Source: a bacterium HR37
Lineage (GTDB): Bacteria; Desulfobacterota_D; UBA1144; Nemesobacterales; CSP1-2
Length of the DNA stretch: 64,000 bases
Direction: 5' to 3'
Assembly (NCBI GenBank): GCA_002898375.1
Contig: BEIN01000013.1
Location: 1 to 64,000, forward strand
Part shown: positions 42,175-51,784 of the stretch, piece after piece
Numbering within the stretch: position 1 is the first letter of the stretch
Layout of the letters: each line of letters starts with the position of its first letter
The notes under the pieces: model-generated
Databases searched by the model: none
Told to the model about the DNA's origin: nothing
Seen by the model: only the letters and a program-made list of their open reading frames with translations
Program-made: the position numbers and the translations under genes

Positions 42175-45100
42175 ATGGCCAAAGTAGACATCTTTCTTGA
42201 GGATGATCCTCTCTGGTATAAAGACGCCATAGTTTATGAGCTTCATATAAAGGCCTTCTACGATAGCAATGGCGACGGAATAGGGGATTTAAAGGGCCTT
42301 ACCCAGAAGCTTGATTACCTTGAGGATCTAGGGGTAACCGCTATATGGCTTCTTCCCTTTTATCCATCGCCTCTAAGGGATGACGGTTATGACATATCTG
42401 ATTACTTTAGCGTTCATCCAAGTTACGGTACCTTGAGAGACTTTAAAGAGTTTTTAAGAGAAGCTCACAGAAGGGGTATCAGGGTTATAACCGAGCTTGT
42501 TTTAAACCATACCTCGGATCAGCATATGTGGTTTCAGAGATCAAGGAGGGCAAGCCCTGGCTCGGTTTGGCGTGATTTCTATGTCTGGAGTGATACACCT
42601 GAGAGGTACAAGGATGCAAGGATAATCTTTAAAGATTTTGAAACCTCAAATTGGGCTTGGGATCCTGTTGCCAAGGCCTACTACTGGCATCGTTTCTACT
42701 CCCATCAACCTGACCTCAACTACGACAATCCACACGTTCAAAAGGCAATCTTTAGGGTTATAGACCACTGGCTCGAGATGGGGGTTGATGGAATGCGTCT
42801 TGATGCCGTCCCGTATCTGTTTGAAAGGGAAGGGACAAACTGTGAAAATTTACCTGAAACCCATGATTTTTTAAAAAAGCTAAGAGCACATGTGGACAGG
42901 AAGTTTAAAAACCGCATGCTTCTTGCCGAAGCAAATCAGTGGCCTGAGGATGCTGCACAGTATTTTGGAAACGGAGATGAATGCCATATGGCATTTCACT
43001 TCCCTCTTATGCCAAGGATGTTTATGGCCTCTTGGATGGAGGACAGGTTTCCCATAATAGACATATTTGATCAAACCCCTACCATACCGGAGATCTGTCA
43101 GTGGGCCCTTTTCCTTAGGAACCACGATGAGCTTACACTTGAGATGGTAACTGATGAGGAGAGAGACTATATGTACAGGGTTTATGCTAAAGACCCCACT
43201 GCAAGGATAAACCTGGGTATCAGAAGACGTCTTGCACCTCTTCTTGGAAACCACAGAAGAAAGATAGAGATTATGAACATACTCCTTTTCTCACTGCCTG
43301 GAACGCCCTTTATTTATTATGGGGATGAGATAGGCATGGGGGATAACTACTATCTTGGAGATAGAAACGGTGTAAGAACTCCAATGCAGTGGAGCGCTGA
43401 TAGGAATGCAGGTTTTTCTAGGGCAAATCCTCAAAGACTCTATCTTCCCGTTATAATAGACCCTGAGTATCACTATGAGGCGATAAATGTTGAGAACCAG
43501 CAAAGGAACCAGAGTTCTCTTCTCTGGTGGATGAAACGTGTTATAGCCATGAGAAAGCGCTTTAAGGCCTTTGGAAGGGGAAGTATAGAGTTTTTGCATC
43601 CAACGAATCCAAAGGTTCTAGCATTTATCCGTCAGTATGAGGATGAAAATATTCTTGTTGTTGTAAACCTTTCCCGTTTTTCGCAGGTAGTAGAGCTTGA
43701 CCTATCAAAATTTGCAGGATATGTCCCTGAGGAGGTTTTTAGTGGGAACAGGTTTCCTCCTATTAAAAAAGATGTACCCTATGTACTTACCCTTGGGTTC
43801 TATGATTACTTCTGGTTTCTGCTTCGTAAGGAAGAAGGCACACTACGTATAAGGAGGAGAGAAGCAATACCAGAGGTAATTGTAAGCGGCAACTGGAGTA
43901 CTGTTTTTGAGGGAAGATTAAGAGAGAAACTAGAAAGGGAGATTTTACCCATCTATATTCAGGAGCGAAGATGGTTTGGAGGGAAGGCCCGAAATATGCA
44001 GGGTGTAAGGATTGCAGGCAGCGTGTCTTTCGGGAAGAACTCACACTCCTCTACTCTTTTGTTTATCGAGGTTAGGTACACAGAAGGAGCATCTGAGGTG
44101 TACCTCCTTCCTGTTTCCTTTGCTTCAGGAGAGTTGGCAGAGGGGTTACTAAGGGATAATCCCCAGGCAGTTTTGGTACGTATAAGGGGCAGGGATTTAG
44201 AGGGTGTACTCTACGATAGCGTTTACAACAGTGATTTTCGTAATGATATACTCTGGATGATTGCAAGAAGACACGTCTTTAGAGGTACTGGTGGGCACCT
44301 GGTTGCTTATCCTGGAAGGTTTATAAGACAGCTTGAGAATGGAAAAGGCCTATCCGTAGAGAGATCACAGGTTCTTCAAACTGAACAGAGCAATACCTCA
44401 ATTATTTACGAAAACAAGCTTTTTTTTAAGCTTTTTAGACGTCTTGAGGAAGGGATAAATCCTGAACTCGAGATAGTTAGGTTTCTTACAGAAAAGGCTT
44501 CTTTTCCAAACGTACCTCCTTTTGCTGGAGCCATAGAGTTTCGAAAAAACGGTTCTGAACCTATTGTAATAGGTATACTACAGGCGTTTGTTCCCAACCA
44601 GGGTGATGCCTGGAAGTACACACTTGATTCCCTAATTGGTTACTTTGAGAGGGTCCTTTCGCGAAAGGGTGAGATAGAGGAACCACCACGTACTCCGGTT
44701 TCCCTTATGGATGTAGCTCTTCAGGAGGTTCCGTTGTTGGTTCAGGAGCTGGTAGGTGGTGTGTATCTGGAGATGGCAAGGCTACTTGGGAAAAGAACAG
44801 GGGAACTTCATCTTGCCCTGGCCTCTAACGAGGAGGACCCCGATTTTGCTCCAGAGCCTTTTTCTATCCTGTATCAAAGGTCACTTTATCAGTCTATGCA
44901 GAGCCTTACCAAGAGGGTTTTTGATCTTCTAAAAAAGAACCTGGGTGGATTATCTGATGGGATAAAGGAAGAGGCAACCTCCCTTCTTGGTGCTGAGAAG
45001 CAGATAATTGAGACATTTAAGTCTATCCTCAAGAGAAAGATTTCCGCAATGAAGATCAGAATCCATGGAGACTATCACCTTGGGCAGGTCTTATATACGG

Positions 45101-45495
45101 GAAATGACTTTGTCATTATAGACTTTGAGGGCGAGCCTGCGAGGGCTTTGAGTGAGAGAAGGCTAAAGAGGTCTCCTCTTCGCGATGTGGCTGGAATGAT
45201 AAGGTCTTTTCACTATGCAGCGTATGTTTCTCTATTCAGGTATTCTGAAGAATTCAAGAAGCTGGAACCATGGGCTGTTGTTTGGTATAAGTACATATCC
45301 GGTGCTTTTTTGAGATCCTATCTGGATACCGTAAAGGATGCCCCTTTTATTCCAAAGGAAAAAGAGGAGTTAAGTGCGATGTTAAAGGCGTATCTGCTTG
45401 AAAAGGCAGTTTACGAGCTGGGATATGAGTTAAACAATCGTCCTGATTGGCTTGTGGTTCCAATAAGAGGTATAAAAAGCTTGCTGGAGGGTTAA
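42175..45495 (+). CDS. treS: Trehalose synthase-maltokinase fusion (TreS-Mak)
   Basis: The 1106-residue protein joins trehalose synthase (about 1-550) to maltokinase (about 600-1100). The first has DAIVYELHIKAFYDSNGDG, the nucleophile Asp in VDGMRLDAVPYLFER, the acid Glu in MLLAEANQWPED, and LRNHDELTLEMV. The second has ERRWFGGKARNM, RIHGDYHLGQVLYTG (the catalytic Asp-containing loop) and VIIDFEGEPARALSE, as in Mak/Pep2. Together they convert trehalose to maltose and phosphorylate it to maltose 1-phosphate, the GlgE substrate. Genes for this fusion next to glgE and glgB form the known GlgE pathway. Confidence 0.96.
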   Translation: MAKVDIFLEDDPLWYKDAIVYELHIKAFYDSNGDGIGDLKGLTQKLDYLEDLGVTAIWLLPFYPSPLRDDGYDISDYFSVHPSYGTLRDFKEFLREAHRRGIRVITELVLNHTSDQHMWFQRSRRASPGSVWRDFYVWSDTPERYKDARIIFKDFETSNWAWDPVAKAYYWHRFYSHQPDLNYDNPHVQKAIFRVIDHWLEMGVDGMRLDAVPYLFEREGTNCENLPETHDFLKKLRAHVDRKFKNRMLLAEANQWPEDAAQYFGNGDECHMAFHFPLMPRMFMASWMEDRFPIIDIFDQTPTIPEICQWALFLRNHDELTLEMVTDEERDYMYRVYAKDPTARINLGIRRRLAPLLGNHRRKIEIMNILLFSLPGTPFIYYGDEIGMGDNYYLGDRNGVRTPMQWSADRNAGFSRANPQRLYLPVIIDPEYHYEAINVENQQRNQSSLLWWMKRVIAMRKRFKAFGRGSIEFLHPTNPKVLAFIRQYEDENILVVVNLSRFSQVVELDLSKFAGYVPEEVFSGNRFPPIKKDVPYVLTLGFYDYFWFLLRKEEGTLRIRRREAIPEVIVSGNWSTVFEGRLREKLEREILPIYIQERRWFGGKARNMQGVRIAGSVSFGKNSHSSTLLFIEVRYTEGASEVYLLPVSFASGELAEGLLRDNPQAVLVRIRGRDLEGVLYDSVYNSDFRNDILWMIARRHVFRGTGGHLVAYPGRFIRQLENGKGLSVERSQVLQTEQSNTSIIYENKLFFKLFRRLEEGINPELEIVRFLTEKASFPNVPPFAGAIEFRKNGSEPIVIGILQAFVPNQGDAWKYTLDSLIGYFERVLSRKGEIEEPPRTPVSLMDVALQEVPLLVQELVGGVYLEMARLLGKRTGELHLALASNEEDPDFAPEPFSILYQRSLYQSMQSLTKRVFDLLKKNLGGLSDGIKEEATSLLGAEKQIIETFKSILKRKISAMKIRIHGDYHLGQVLYTGNDFVIIDFEGEPARALSERRLKRSPLRDVAGMIRSFHYAAYVSLFRYSEEFKKLEPWAVVWYKYISGAFLRSYLDTVKDAPFIPKEKEELSAMLKAYLLEKAVYELGYELNNRPDWLVVPIRGIKSLLEG

Positions 45496-45501
45496 AGAGG
45501 C

Positions 45502-47439
45502 ATGGAAAAAGGTAAGAGGGCAAAAGAGGTTATACAGGGTATAAGCCTTTTTACAGACTATGACATTTTTTTATTTAAAAAGGGAACCCACTTCAGACTC
45601 TACGACAAACTGGGTTCTCATCCCATGACTGTGGATGGAATCGTGGGAACCTACTTTGCCGTATGGGCTCCAAATGCTGAGAAAGTATCTGTTATAGGTG
45701 ATTTCAATGGCTGGGATAAGGAAGCACACCTTTTAAATCTGAGAGAGGATGGCTCTGGTATATGGGAGGGTTTTATTCCAGGTGTGGAGAAGGGTACACT
45801 TTATAAATACCACATAGTCTCCAAATACAATAACTACAGGGTAGACAAAAGGGATCCCTTTGCATTCTACTCTGAGGTTCCTCCAAAAACTGCCTCCGTT
45901 GTTTGGGATCTAAGCTATAGCTGGGGAGATGAGGAATGGATGAAGAACAGATACAAACATAATTCCCTAGAGTCACCGTTTTCTATATACGAAGTTCATA
46001 TAGGTTCGTGGAGACGTGTTCCGGAAGAGGGTAACAGGTTTCTTACCTATCGGGAGATGGCACATTATCTTGCAGATTATGTAAAACAAATGGGATTTAC
46101 TCACGTTGAGTTCCTGCCTATAATGGAGCACCCATTTTACGGCTCGTGGGGATACCAGACTGTGGGCTACTTTGCCCCTACCAGTAGATACGGAACCCCT
46201 CAGGATTTTATGTATCTGGTTGATTACCTCCATCAAAATGGAATAGGGGTAATACTTGACTGGGTTCCCTCTCATTTCCCTAGTGATGAACACGGTCTTG
46301 TTTTCTTCGATGGCACCCATCTGTATGAACATGCGGACCCAAGAAGGGGATTTCACCCAGAGTGGAATAGCTATATATTTAACTACGGAAGAAACGAGGT
46401 GAGGGCATTTCTTATAAGCAGTGCTCTTTTCTGGCTCCATAGGTATCATGCAGATGGTTTAAGGGTAGATGCTGTAGCATCCATGCTTTATTTGGACTAT
46501 GCTAGGAAGGAGGGTGAGTGGATTCCAAATGAGTATGGAGGCAGGGAGAATATAGAAGCGATAGCATTTCTTAAGGAGTTTAATGAAGCTGTTTATAGGG
46601 ATTACCCGGATGTTCAGACAATAGCTGAGGAATCAACGGCCTGGCCTATGGTTTCTAGGCCCGTATACGTTGGGGGACTTGGTTTTGGAATGAAGTGGAA
46701 TATGGGATGGATGCATGATACCCTTGATTACTTTTCAAAAGACCCCATTTACAGGAAGTATCATCATAACCAGCTTACTTTCAGCATATGGTATGCCTTC
46801 TCGGAAAACTTTGTCCTTCCCCTTTCACACGATGAGGTCGTATACGGTAAGGGGTCTCTTCTTAGAAAGATGCCTGGTGATGAGTGGCAGAAGTTTGCCA
46901 ATTTAAGGTTGCTCTTTGGCTACATGTATGGACATCCGGGTAAGAAGCTCCTCTTTATGGGAGGGGAGTTTGCCCAGTGGAATGAGTGGTATCATGAGAC
47001 AAGTCTGGATTGGCATCTGACTGCCTATCCTATGCATAGGGGGGTTCAAAATTGGGTAAAAGACCTTAATCACTTTTACATGAGCGAACCTGCAATGTAT
47101 GAGCTTGACTTTTCAAATGAGGGATTTGAATGGATAGACTTTCGTGACTGGGAGCAGAGTGTTTTGAGTTTCATAAGGAAAGGTAAAACGACCGACGATA
47201 TAGTGCTTGTTGTCTGTAATTTTACCCCTGTTCCACGATACAACTACAGAGTTGGGGTTCCAAGAAGCGGCTTTTGGGCTGAAGTTCTAAACAGTGATGC
47301 AAAGGTTTATGGAGGCAGTGGACACGGAAATTTCGGAGGGGTAGAGGCTACCCCCGTTCCATATCATGAAAGATACCACTCTATCTCTATAACCCTTCCA
47401 CCCCTTGGTGTTTTATTCTTTAAAAATGAAGGAAGATAA
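45502..47439 (+). CDS. glgB: 1,4-alpha-glucan branching enzyme
   Basis: GlgB introduces alpha-1,6 branches into the linear glucan made by GlgE. The 645-residue protein has the N-terminal CBM48 domain ([20 protein letters not shown]), then the GH13_9 barrel with [29 protein letters not shown], the nucleophile Asp in [15 protein letters not shown], the acid Glu in [12 protein letters not shown], and [11 protein letters not shown]. It lacks the long first N-terminal domain (N1) of E. coli GlgB, being a ~640-residue form. It starts 6 bp after the TreS-Mak stop. Confidence 0.96.
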   Translation: MEKGKRAKEVIQGISLFTDYDIFLFKKGTHFRLYDKLGSHPMTVDGIVGTYFAVWAPNAEKVSVIGDFNGWDKEAHLLNLREDGSGIWEGFIPGVEKGTLYKYHIVSKYNNYRVDKRDPFAFYSEVPPKTASVVWDLSYSWGDEEWMKNRYKHNSLESPFSIYEVHIGSWRRVPEEGNRFLTYREMAHYLADYVKQMGFTHVEFLPIMEHPFYGSWGYQTVGYFAPTSRYGTPQDFMYLVDYLHQNGIGVILDWVPSHFPSDEHGLVFFDGTHLYEHADPRRGFHPEWNSYIFNYGRNEVRAFLISSALFWLHRYHADGLRVDAVASMLYLDYARKEGEWIPNEYGGRENIEAIAFLKEFNEAVYRDYPDVQTIAEESTAWPMVSRPVYVGGLGFGMKWNMGWMHDTLDYFSKDPIYRKYHHNQLTFSIWYAFSENFVLPLSHDEVVYGKGSLLRKMPGDEWQKFANLRLLFGYMYGHPGKKLLFMGGEFAQWNEWYHETSLDWHLTAYPMHRGVQNWVKDLNHFYMSEPAMYELDFSNEGFEWIDFRDWEQSVLSFIRKGKTTDDIVLVVCNFTPVPRYNYRVGVPRSGFWAEVLNSDAKVYGGSGHGNFGGVEATPVPYHERYHSISITLPPLGVLFFKNEGR

Positions 47440-47491
47440 TGGGTGTAGTGGACAACCGCTCTTTTCAAGGATTTGTTGGTAGGGGATCGAT

Positions 47492-49324
47492 ATGAAGGTA
47501 GGAGCACACTATCTGGGAGATGGAAAATGTGAGTTTAGCGTATGGGCTCCCTTTTTAAAAAGGGTAGAGCTAAAAATAGTATCTCCCAAGGAGTTAGTAG
47601 TTCCCATGGAAAGGGGAAGTGGTGGTTACTGGAGAGCCGTGGTCAATGGGGTTTTCCCGGGAGCAATGTATGTTTACAGGCTCGATGGGGATAAGGAAAG
47701 ACCTGATCCTGCTTCTTTTTACCAACCTACCGGGGTGCATGGGCCTTCTCAGGTAGTGGATCACGGATCTTTCTTGTGGGAGGATTGTATCTGGAAAGGG
47801 ATTGATATTTCTCAGATGGTAATTTATGAGCTTCATGTGGGAACGTTTACTCCTGAGGGAACGTTTGAGGCAATTATCCCAAGGCTTGGAGAGCTAAAGG
47901 ATGTAGGGATCAATGCTATAGAGATAATGCCTGTTGCACAGTTCCCGGGGGAGAGGAACTGGGGGTACGATGGTGTGTATTTATTTGCGGTTCAGAATTC
48001 TTACGGGGGACCCGAGGGATTAAAGAGGCTTGTAAACGAAGCCCATAAGCATGAGATGGCCGTTATTCTTGATGTGGTGTACAACCACCTTGGACCGGAG
48101 GGAAACTATCTGTGGGACTTTGGTCCTTATTTTACGGATAAGTACAAAACTCCTTGGGGAAGTGCCATTAACTTTGATGGTGAATACAGTGAAGGGGTAA
48201 GGAATTTTTTTATAGAAAATGCTATTTACTGGTTTAAGAACTACCATATAGATGCCCTTCGCCTCGATGCTGTACACTCCATATTCGATATGAGTGCAAA
48301 ACACTTCCTTGAGGAACTTGCAGAAAGGGTAGAGGAGTTTTCAATTAGGGAGCGGAGAAAATTTTACCTTATAGCTGAGAGTAACCTAAACGATCCAAAG
48401 ATAATAAGACCCAGAGAGTTGGGTGGATACGGAATTGATGCCCAGTGGTGTGATGACTTTCACCACTCTGTTCATGTGCTAATTACCGGCGAGAGGGATG
48501 GCTATTATGTTGATTTTGGGAAGCTTGAGCATTTGTCCAAATCCCTGAAAGAAGGGTTTAGTTATTCCTGGCAGTATTCAGAATACCGAAAAAGAAGATA
48601 TGGGAGCAGCTCGGCGGATAGACCGGCAAAACAGTTTATTGTTTTTTCTCAAAACCATGATCAGATAGGTAACAGAATGCTTGGAGAGAGGTTGTCAAAT
48701 CTTGTGCCTTTTGAGGGGCTAAAGCTTGTAGCTGGTGTTGTTCTCCTCTCTCCTTTTGTTCCGCTTCTTTTCATGGGGGAAGAATATGGTGAGAAAAGTC
48801 CTTTTCTGTATTTTATAAGCCACTCAGATCCTTCTCTCATTGAGGCTGTAAGGAAGGGGAGAAAAGAGGAGTTTAAATCCTTTAACTGGAAGGGAGAGCC
48901 TCCTGACCCTTACGGTGTTGAAACCTTTTTAAAATCAAAGATACGGTGGGAAAAAAGGGTTCAGGGAGAACATGGGGTTTTACTTAATTTCTATAAGACC
49001 CTAATAAGTTTGAGAAGAAACCATCCGGTGCTTTCAAACCTTGATAAGGAAAGCCTAGAAACCTTTGGTTTTGAAAGGGAGCGGGTTTTATTGATAAGGA
49101 GATGGAAAGAGGGAGAGTCTTTTTATCAGACGTTAATGATATGTAACTTTAACGGATCCGATATAAGGCTGGAGATTCCTTTCCCTGAAGGCAGATGGAA
49201 GAAGGTTTTTGATTCTTCTGATACCATATGGAACGGACCTGGAAGTATTTCTCCAGATGAGATTGACTCTGGTAAGGATTTCTCTATTAGGGGTTTTAGC
49301 TTTGTTCTCTACGAAGGAATATAG
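47492..49324 (+). CDS. treZ: Malto-oligosyltrehalose trehalohydrolase
   Basis: TreZ releases trehalose from the maltooligosyltrehalose made by TreY. The 610-residue protein has a CBM48-like N-terminus (CEFSVWAPFLKRVELKIV), the barrel start MVIYELHVGTFTPEGTFEAI, VILDVVYNHLGPEGNYL, the nucleophile Asp in IDALRLDAVHSIFDMSA, the acid/base Glu in YLIAESNLNDPK and FSQNHDQIGNRMLGER. The start is preceded by a GGGGATCG leader. treY lies two genes downstream with the GH57 gene in between. Confidence 0.95.
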   Translation: MKVGAHYLGDGKCEFSVWAPFLKRVELKIVSPKELVVPMERGSGGYWRAVVNGVFPGAMYVYRLDGDKERPDPASFYQPTGVHGPSQVVDHGSFLWEDCIWKGIDISQMVIYELHVGTFTPEGTFEAIIPRLGELKDVGINAIEIMPVAQFPGERNWGYDGVYLFAVQNSYGGPEGLKRLVNEAHKHEMAVILDVVYNHLGPEGNYLWDFGPYFTDKYKTPWGSAINFDGEYSEGVRNFFIENAIYWFKNYHIDALRLDAVHSIFDMSAKHFLEELAERVEEFSIRERRKFYLIAESNLNDPKIIRPRELGGYGIDAQWCDDFHHSVHVLITGERDGYYVDFGKLEHLSKSLKEGFSYSWQYSEYRKRRYGSSSADRPAKQFIVFSQNHDQIGNRMLGERLSNLVPFEGLKLVAGVVLLSPFVPLLFMGEEYGEKSPFLYFISHSDPSLIEAVRKGRKEEFKSFNWKGEPPDPYGVETFLKSKIRWEKRVQGEHGVLLNFYKTLISLRRNHPVLSNLDKESLETFGFERERVLLIRRWKEGESFYQTLMICNFNGSDIRLEIPFPEGRWKKVFDSSDTIWNGPGSISPDEIDSGKDFSIRGFSFVLYEGI

Positions 49325-49354
49325 TTTGCTTTAGTGCATATTGAGGGTAAAAAA

Positions 49355-51784
49355 ATGGAAAGGCTTATATGTATTCACGGACATTTTTATCAACCTCCAA
49401 GGGAAAATCCCTGGCTTGAGGAGATAGAACAGCAAGACTCAGCCTATCCCTATCATGACTGGAATGAGCGAATAACAAGCGAGTGTTATGCTGCAAATGC
49501 AGCCTCTCGAATTCTTAATCCTGATGGAAAGATTGTAGATATAGTCAATAACTACTCAAAGATAAGCTTTAACTTTGGGCCAACGTTACTTGATTGGTTA
49601 AAGGAAAAATCACACGAGGTTTATCAGGCAATCCTGGATGCGGATCGTGAAAGCCAGTTAAGGTTTTCCGGACATGGATCTGCAATAGCTCAAGCCTACA
49701 ACCATATGATCATGCCACTTGCAAATCGTCGTGATAAATACACTCAGGTGGTCTGGGGAATAAGAAACTTCGAACGTCACTTTGGACGCAGTCCTGAGGG
49801 AATGTGGCTTCCTGAAACGGCAGTGGACCTTGAGACCCTCGATATAATGGCAGATTGTGGAATTAAGTTTACCATTCTCTCTCCTTACCAGGCTAGCCGT
49901 GTGAGAAAAATAGGGGCACGTGCCTGGCGTGATGTAAGCGGTGGACGTATAGACCCCACGATGCCCTATGAGCTCAGGTTACCTTCTGGAAGAAGGATAG
50001 CAATATTCTTTTACGATGGGCCAATTTCACGTGCAGTTGCTTTTGAGGGTTTGCTTGTAAACGGCGAAAACTTTGCACGTCGGCTGCTCAGTGGATTTAG
50101 CGATGAAAGGAGTTGGCCTCAGATAGTTAACATCGCTACAGATGGAGAGACCTACGGACACCACCACAGGTTTGGGGACATGGCTCTTGCTTATGCTATT
50201 CACTATATAGAGTCCAATAGACTTGCAAGATTTACAAACTACGCCGAGTATCTGGAGAAGTATCCTCCTACGTATCAGGTGGAAATATTTGAGAATACTT
50301 CGTGGAGTTGTGCTCATGGGGTTGAGAGATGGAGGAGTAATTGCGGATGCAATTCAGGTGGTCACCCAGGGTGGAACCAAGAGTGGAGGACTCCCCTAAG
50401 AGAGGCGCTTGATTGGTTACGTGATACTGTTGCCCCGTTATTCGAAGAAAGAGCAAGCCACTTCCTTAAGGATCCCTGGGCAGCTAGGGATGATTACATA
50501 CACGTTATTCTTGATCGCTCTCCTGAGAATGTGGAGCTGTTTCTAAACAGACACTCAATCAGAAGGCTTACAGAGGAAGAAAAGGTTACCGTCCTAAAGC
50601 TTCTTGAATTGCAACGCCACACCATGCTTATGTATACAAGCTGTGGATGGTTTTTCGATGAACTCTCGGGAATTGAAACAGTTCAGGTGATCCAGTATGC
50701 AGGACGGGCAATTCAGCTTGCTGAGGAGTTGTTTAAAACCCCGATTGAAGAGAATTTCCTGAATTTGCTTGAGAAAGCAAAGAGCAACATCCCTGAACAC
50801 AGAGATGGCCGACATATATACGAGAAGTTTGTAAAACCTGCTGTGGTCAGCTGGGAAAAGCTTGCAGCTCACTATGCGGTAACCTCTTTCTTCGAAGAAT
50901 ACCCTGAGACAGCAAGGATCTACTGTTATGTAGTGGAGCGGGAAAACCATCAGGTTTTTGAAACCGGAAAGGCAAGGCTTCTTGTAGGGAAGGCAAAAAT
51001 GACCTCACAGATAACTTATGAATCTGCTCTTATGACCTATGGGGTTTTGCATTTTGGAGACCATAACCTAAACGGTGGGGCAAGGGAGTTTCAGGATGAT
51101 GACTCTTATAGAAACACCGTTGAAGAGTTAAGTGGTGCTTTTAGAAATGCCGATTTCCCTGAGGTTATCAGGCTTCTTGACAAACACTTTGGCGAATCCA
51201 CCTACTCTTTAAGAACCCTGTTTAGGGATGAACAGAGAAAGATTTTAAATACTCTCCTGGAATCCACACTCTCTGAGGTTGAAGCCATATACAGGCAGAT
51301 ATATGAGAGAAATGCTCCTATGATGCGTTTCATTACCAGTCTGGGTATCCCTACACCTAAGGCTTTTTATGCAGCTGCGGAGTTTGTGGTAAACAGCAAT
51401 TTGCGTCATGCTTTTGAAGATGATGGGATAGATATTGAGAGAATAAGGGCTCTGCTTGAAGAGGCAAAACTTGAGGGGATAACACTTGATGCAACTACCC
51501 TTGAGTATACTTTAAGAAAAAGTATAGAAAGAATGGCTGAGAGGCTTTTTTCAAACCCCATGGATATATCCCTTATAAAAAGACTTGAAGGTATAATCGA
51601 GATAACCCATTCTCTGCCGTTTATGGTAAATCTTTGGAAGCCCCAAAACATATACTATGAGATTTTACAAACAACTTATCCAGAGGTTAAGAAAAAAGCT
51701 GATCAGGGTGATGAGAATGCAATGAGCTGGGTTGAGTGCTTTACCTCTCTTGGAGATAAACTCTATATATGGGTTCCTAGATGA
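49355..51784 (+). CDS. GH57 family protein with DUF3536 (alpha-glucanase-like)
   Basis: The annotated start is ATG 49355, which has a GAGGGT ribosome binding site; an in-frame GTG at 49334 is less likely. The ~809-residue protein begins with ERLICIHGHFYQPPRENPW, a mark of the GH57/DUF3536 group. The likely nucleophile Glu lies in GMWLPETAVDLETLD and the acid/base Asp in NIATDGETYGHHHRFGD. The C-terminal ~450 residues are the DUF3536 part (all-helical, for example NIYYEILQTTYPEV). Members act on alpha-glucans, but the exact reaction of this subgroup is not settled. It overlaps treY by 4 bp, which ties it to maltodextrin processing. Confidence 0.88.
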   Translation: MERLICIHGHFYQPPRENPWLEEIEQQDSAYPYHDWNERITSECYAANAASRILNPDGKIVDIVNNYSKISFNFGPTLLDWLKEKSHEVYQAILDADRESQLRFSGHGSAIAQAYNHMIMPLANRRDKYTQVVWGIRNFERHFGRSPEGMWLPETAVDLETLDIMADCGIKFTILSPYQASRVRKIGARAWRDVSGGRIDPTMPYELRLPSGRRIAIFFYDGPISRAVAFEGLLVNGENFARRLLSGFSDERSWPQIVNIATDGETYGHHHRFGDMALAYAIHYIESNRLARFTNYAEYLEKYPPTYQVEIFENTSWSCAHGVERWRSNCGCNSGGHPGWNQEWRTPLREALDWLRDTVAPLFEERASHFLKDPWAARDDYIHVILDRSPENVELFLNRHSIRRLTEEEKVTVLKLLELQRHTMLMYTSCGWFFDELSGIETVQVIQYAGRAIQLAEELFKTPIEENFLNLLEKAKSNIPEHRDGRHIYEKFVKPAVVSWEKLAAHYAVTSFFEEYPETARIYCYVVERENHQVFETGKARLLVGKAKMTSQITYESALMTYGVLHFGDHNLNGGAREFQDDDSYRNTVEELSGAFRNADFPEVIRLLDKHFGESTYSLRTLFRDEQRKILNTLLESTLSEVEAIYRQIYERNAPMMRFITSLGIPTPKAFYAAAEFVVNSNLRHAFEDDGIDIERIRALLEEAKLEGITLDATTLEYTLRKSIERMAERLFSNPMDISLIKRLEGIIEITHSLPFMVNLWKPQNIYYEILQTTYPEVKKKADQGDENAMSWVECFTSLGDKLYIWVPR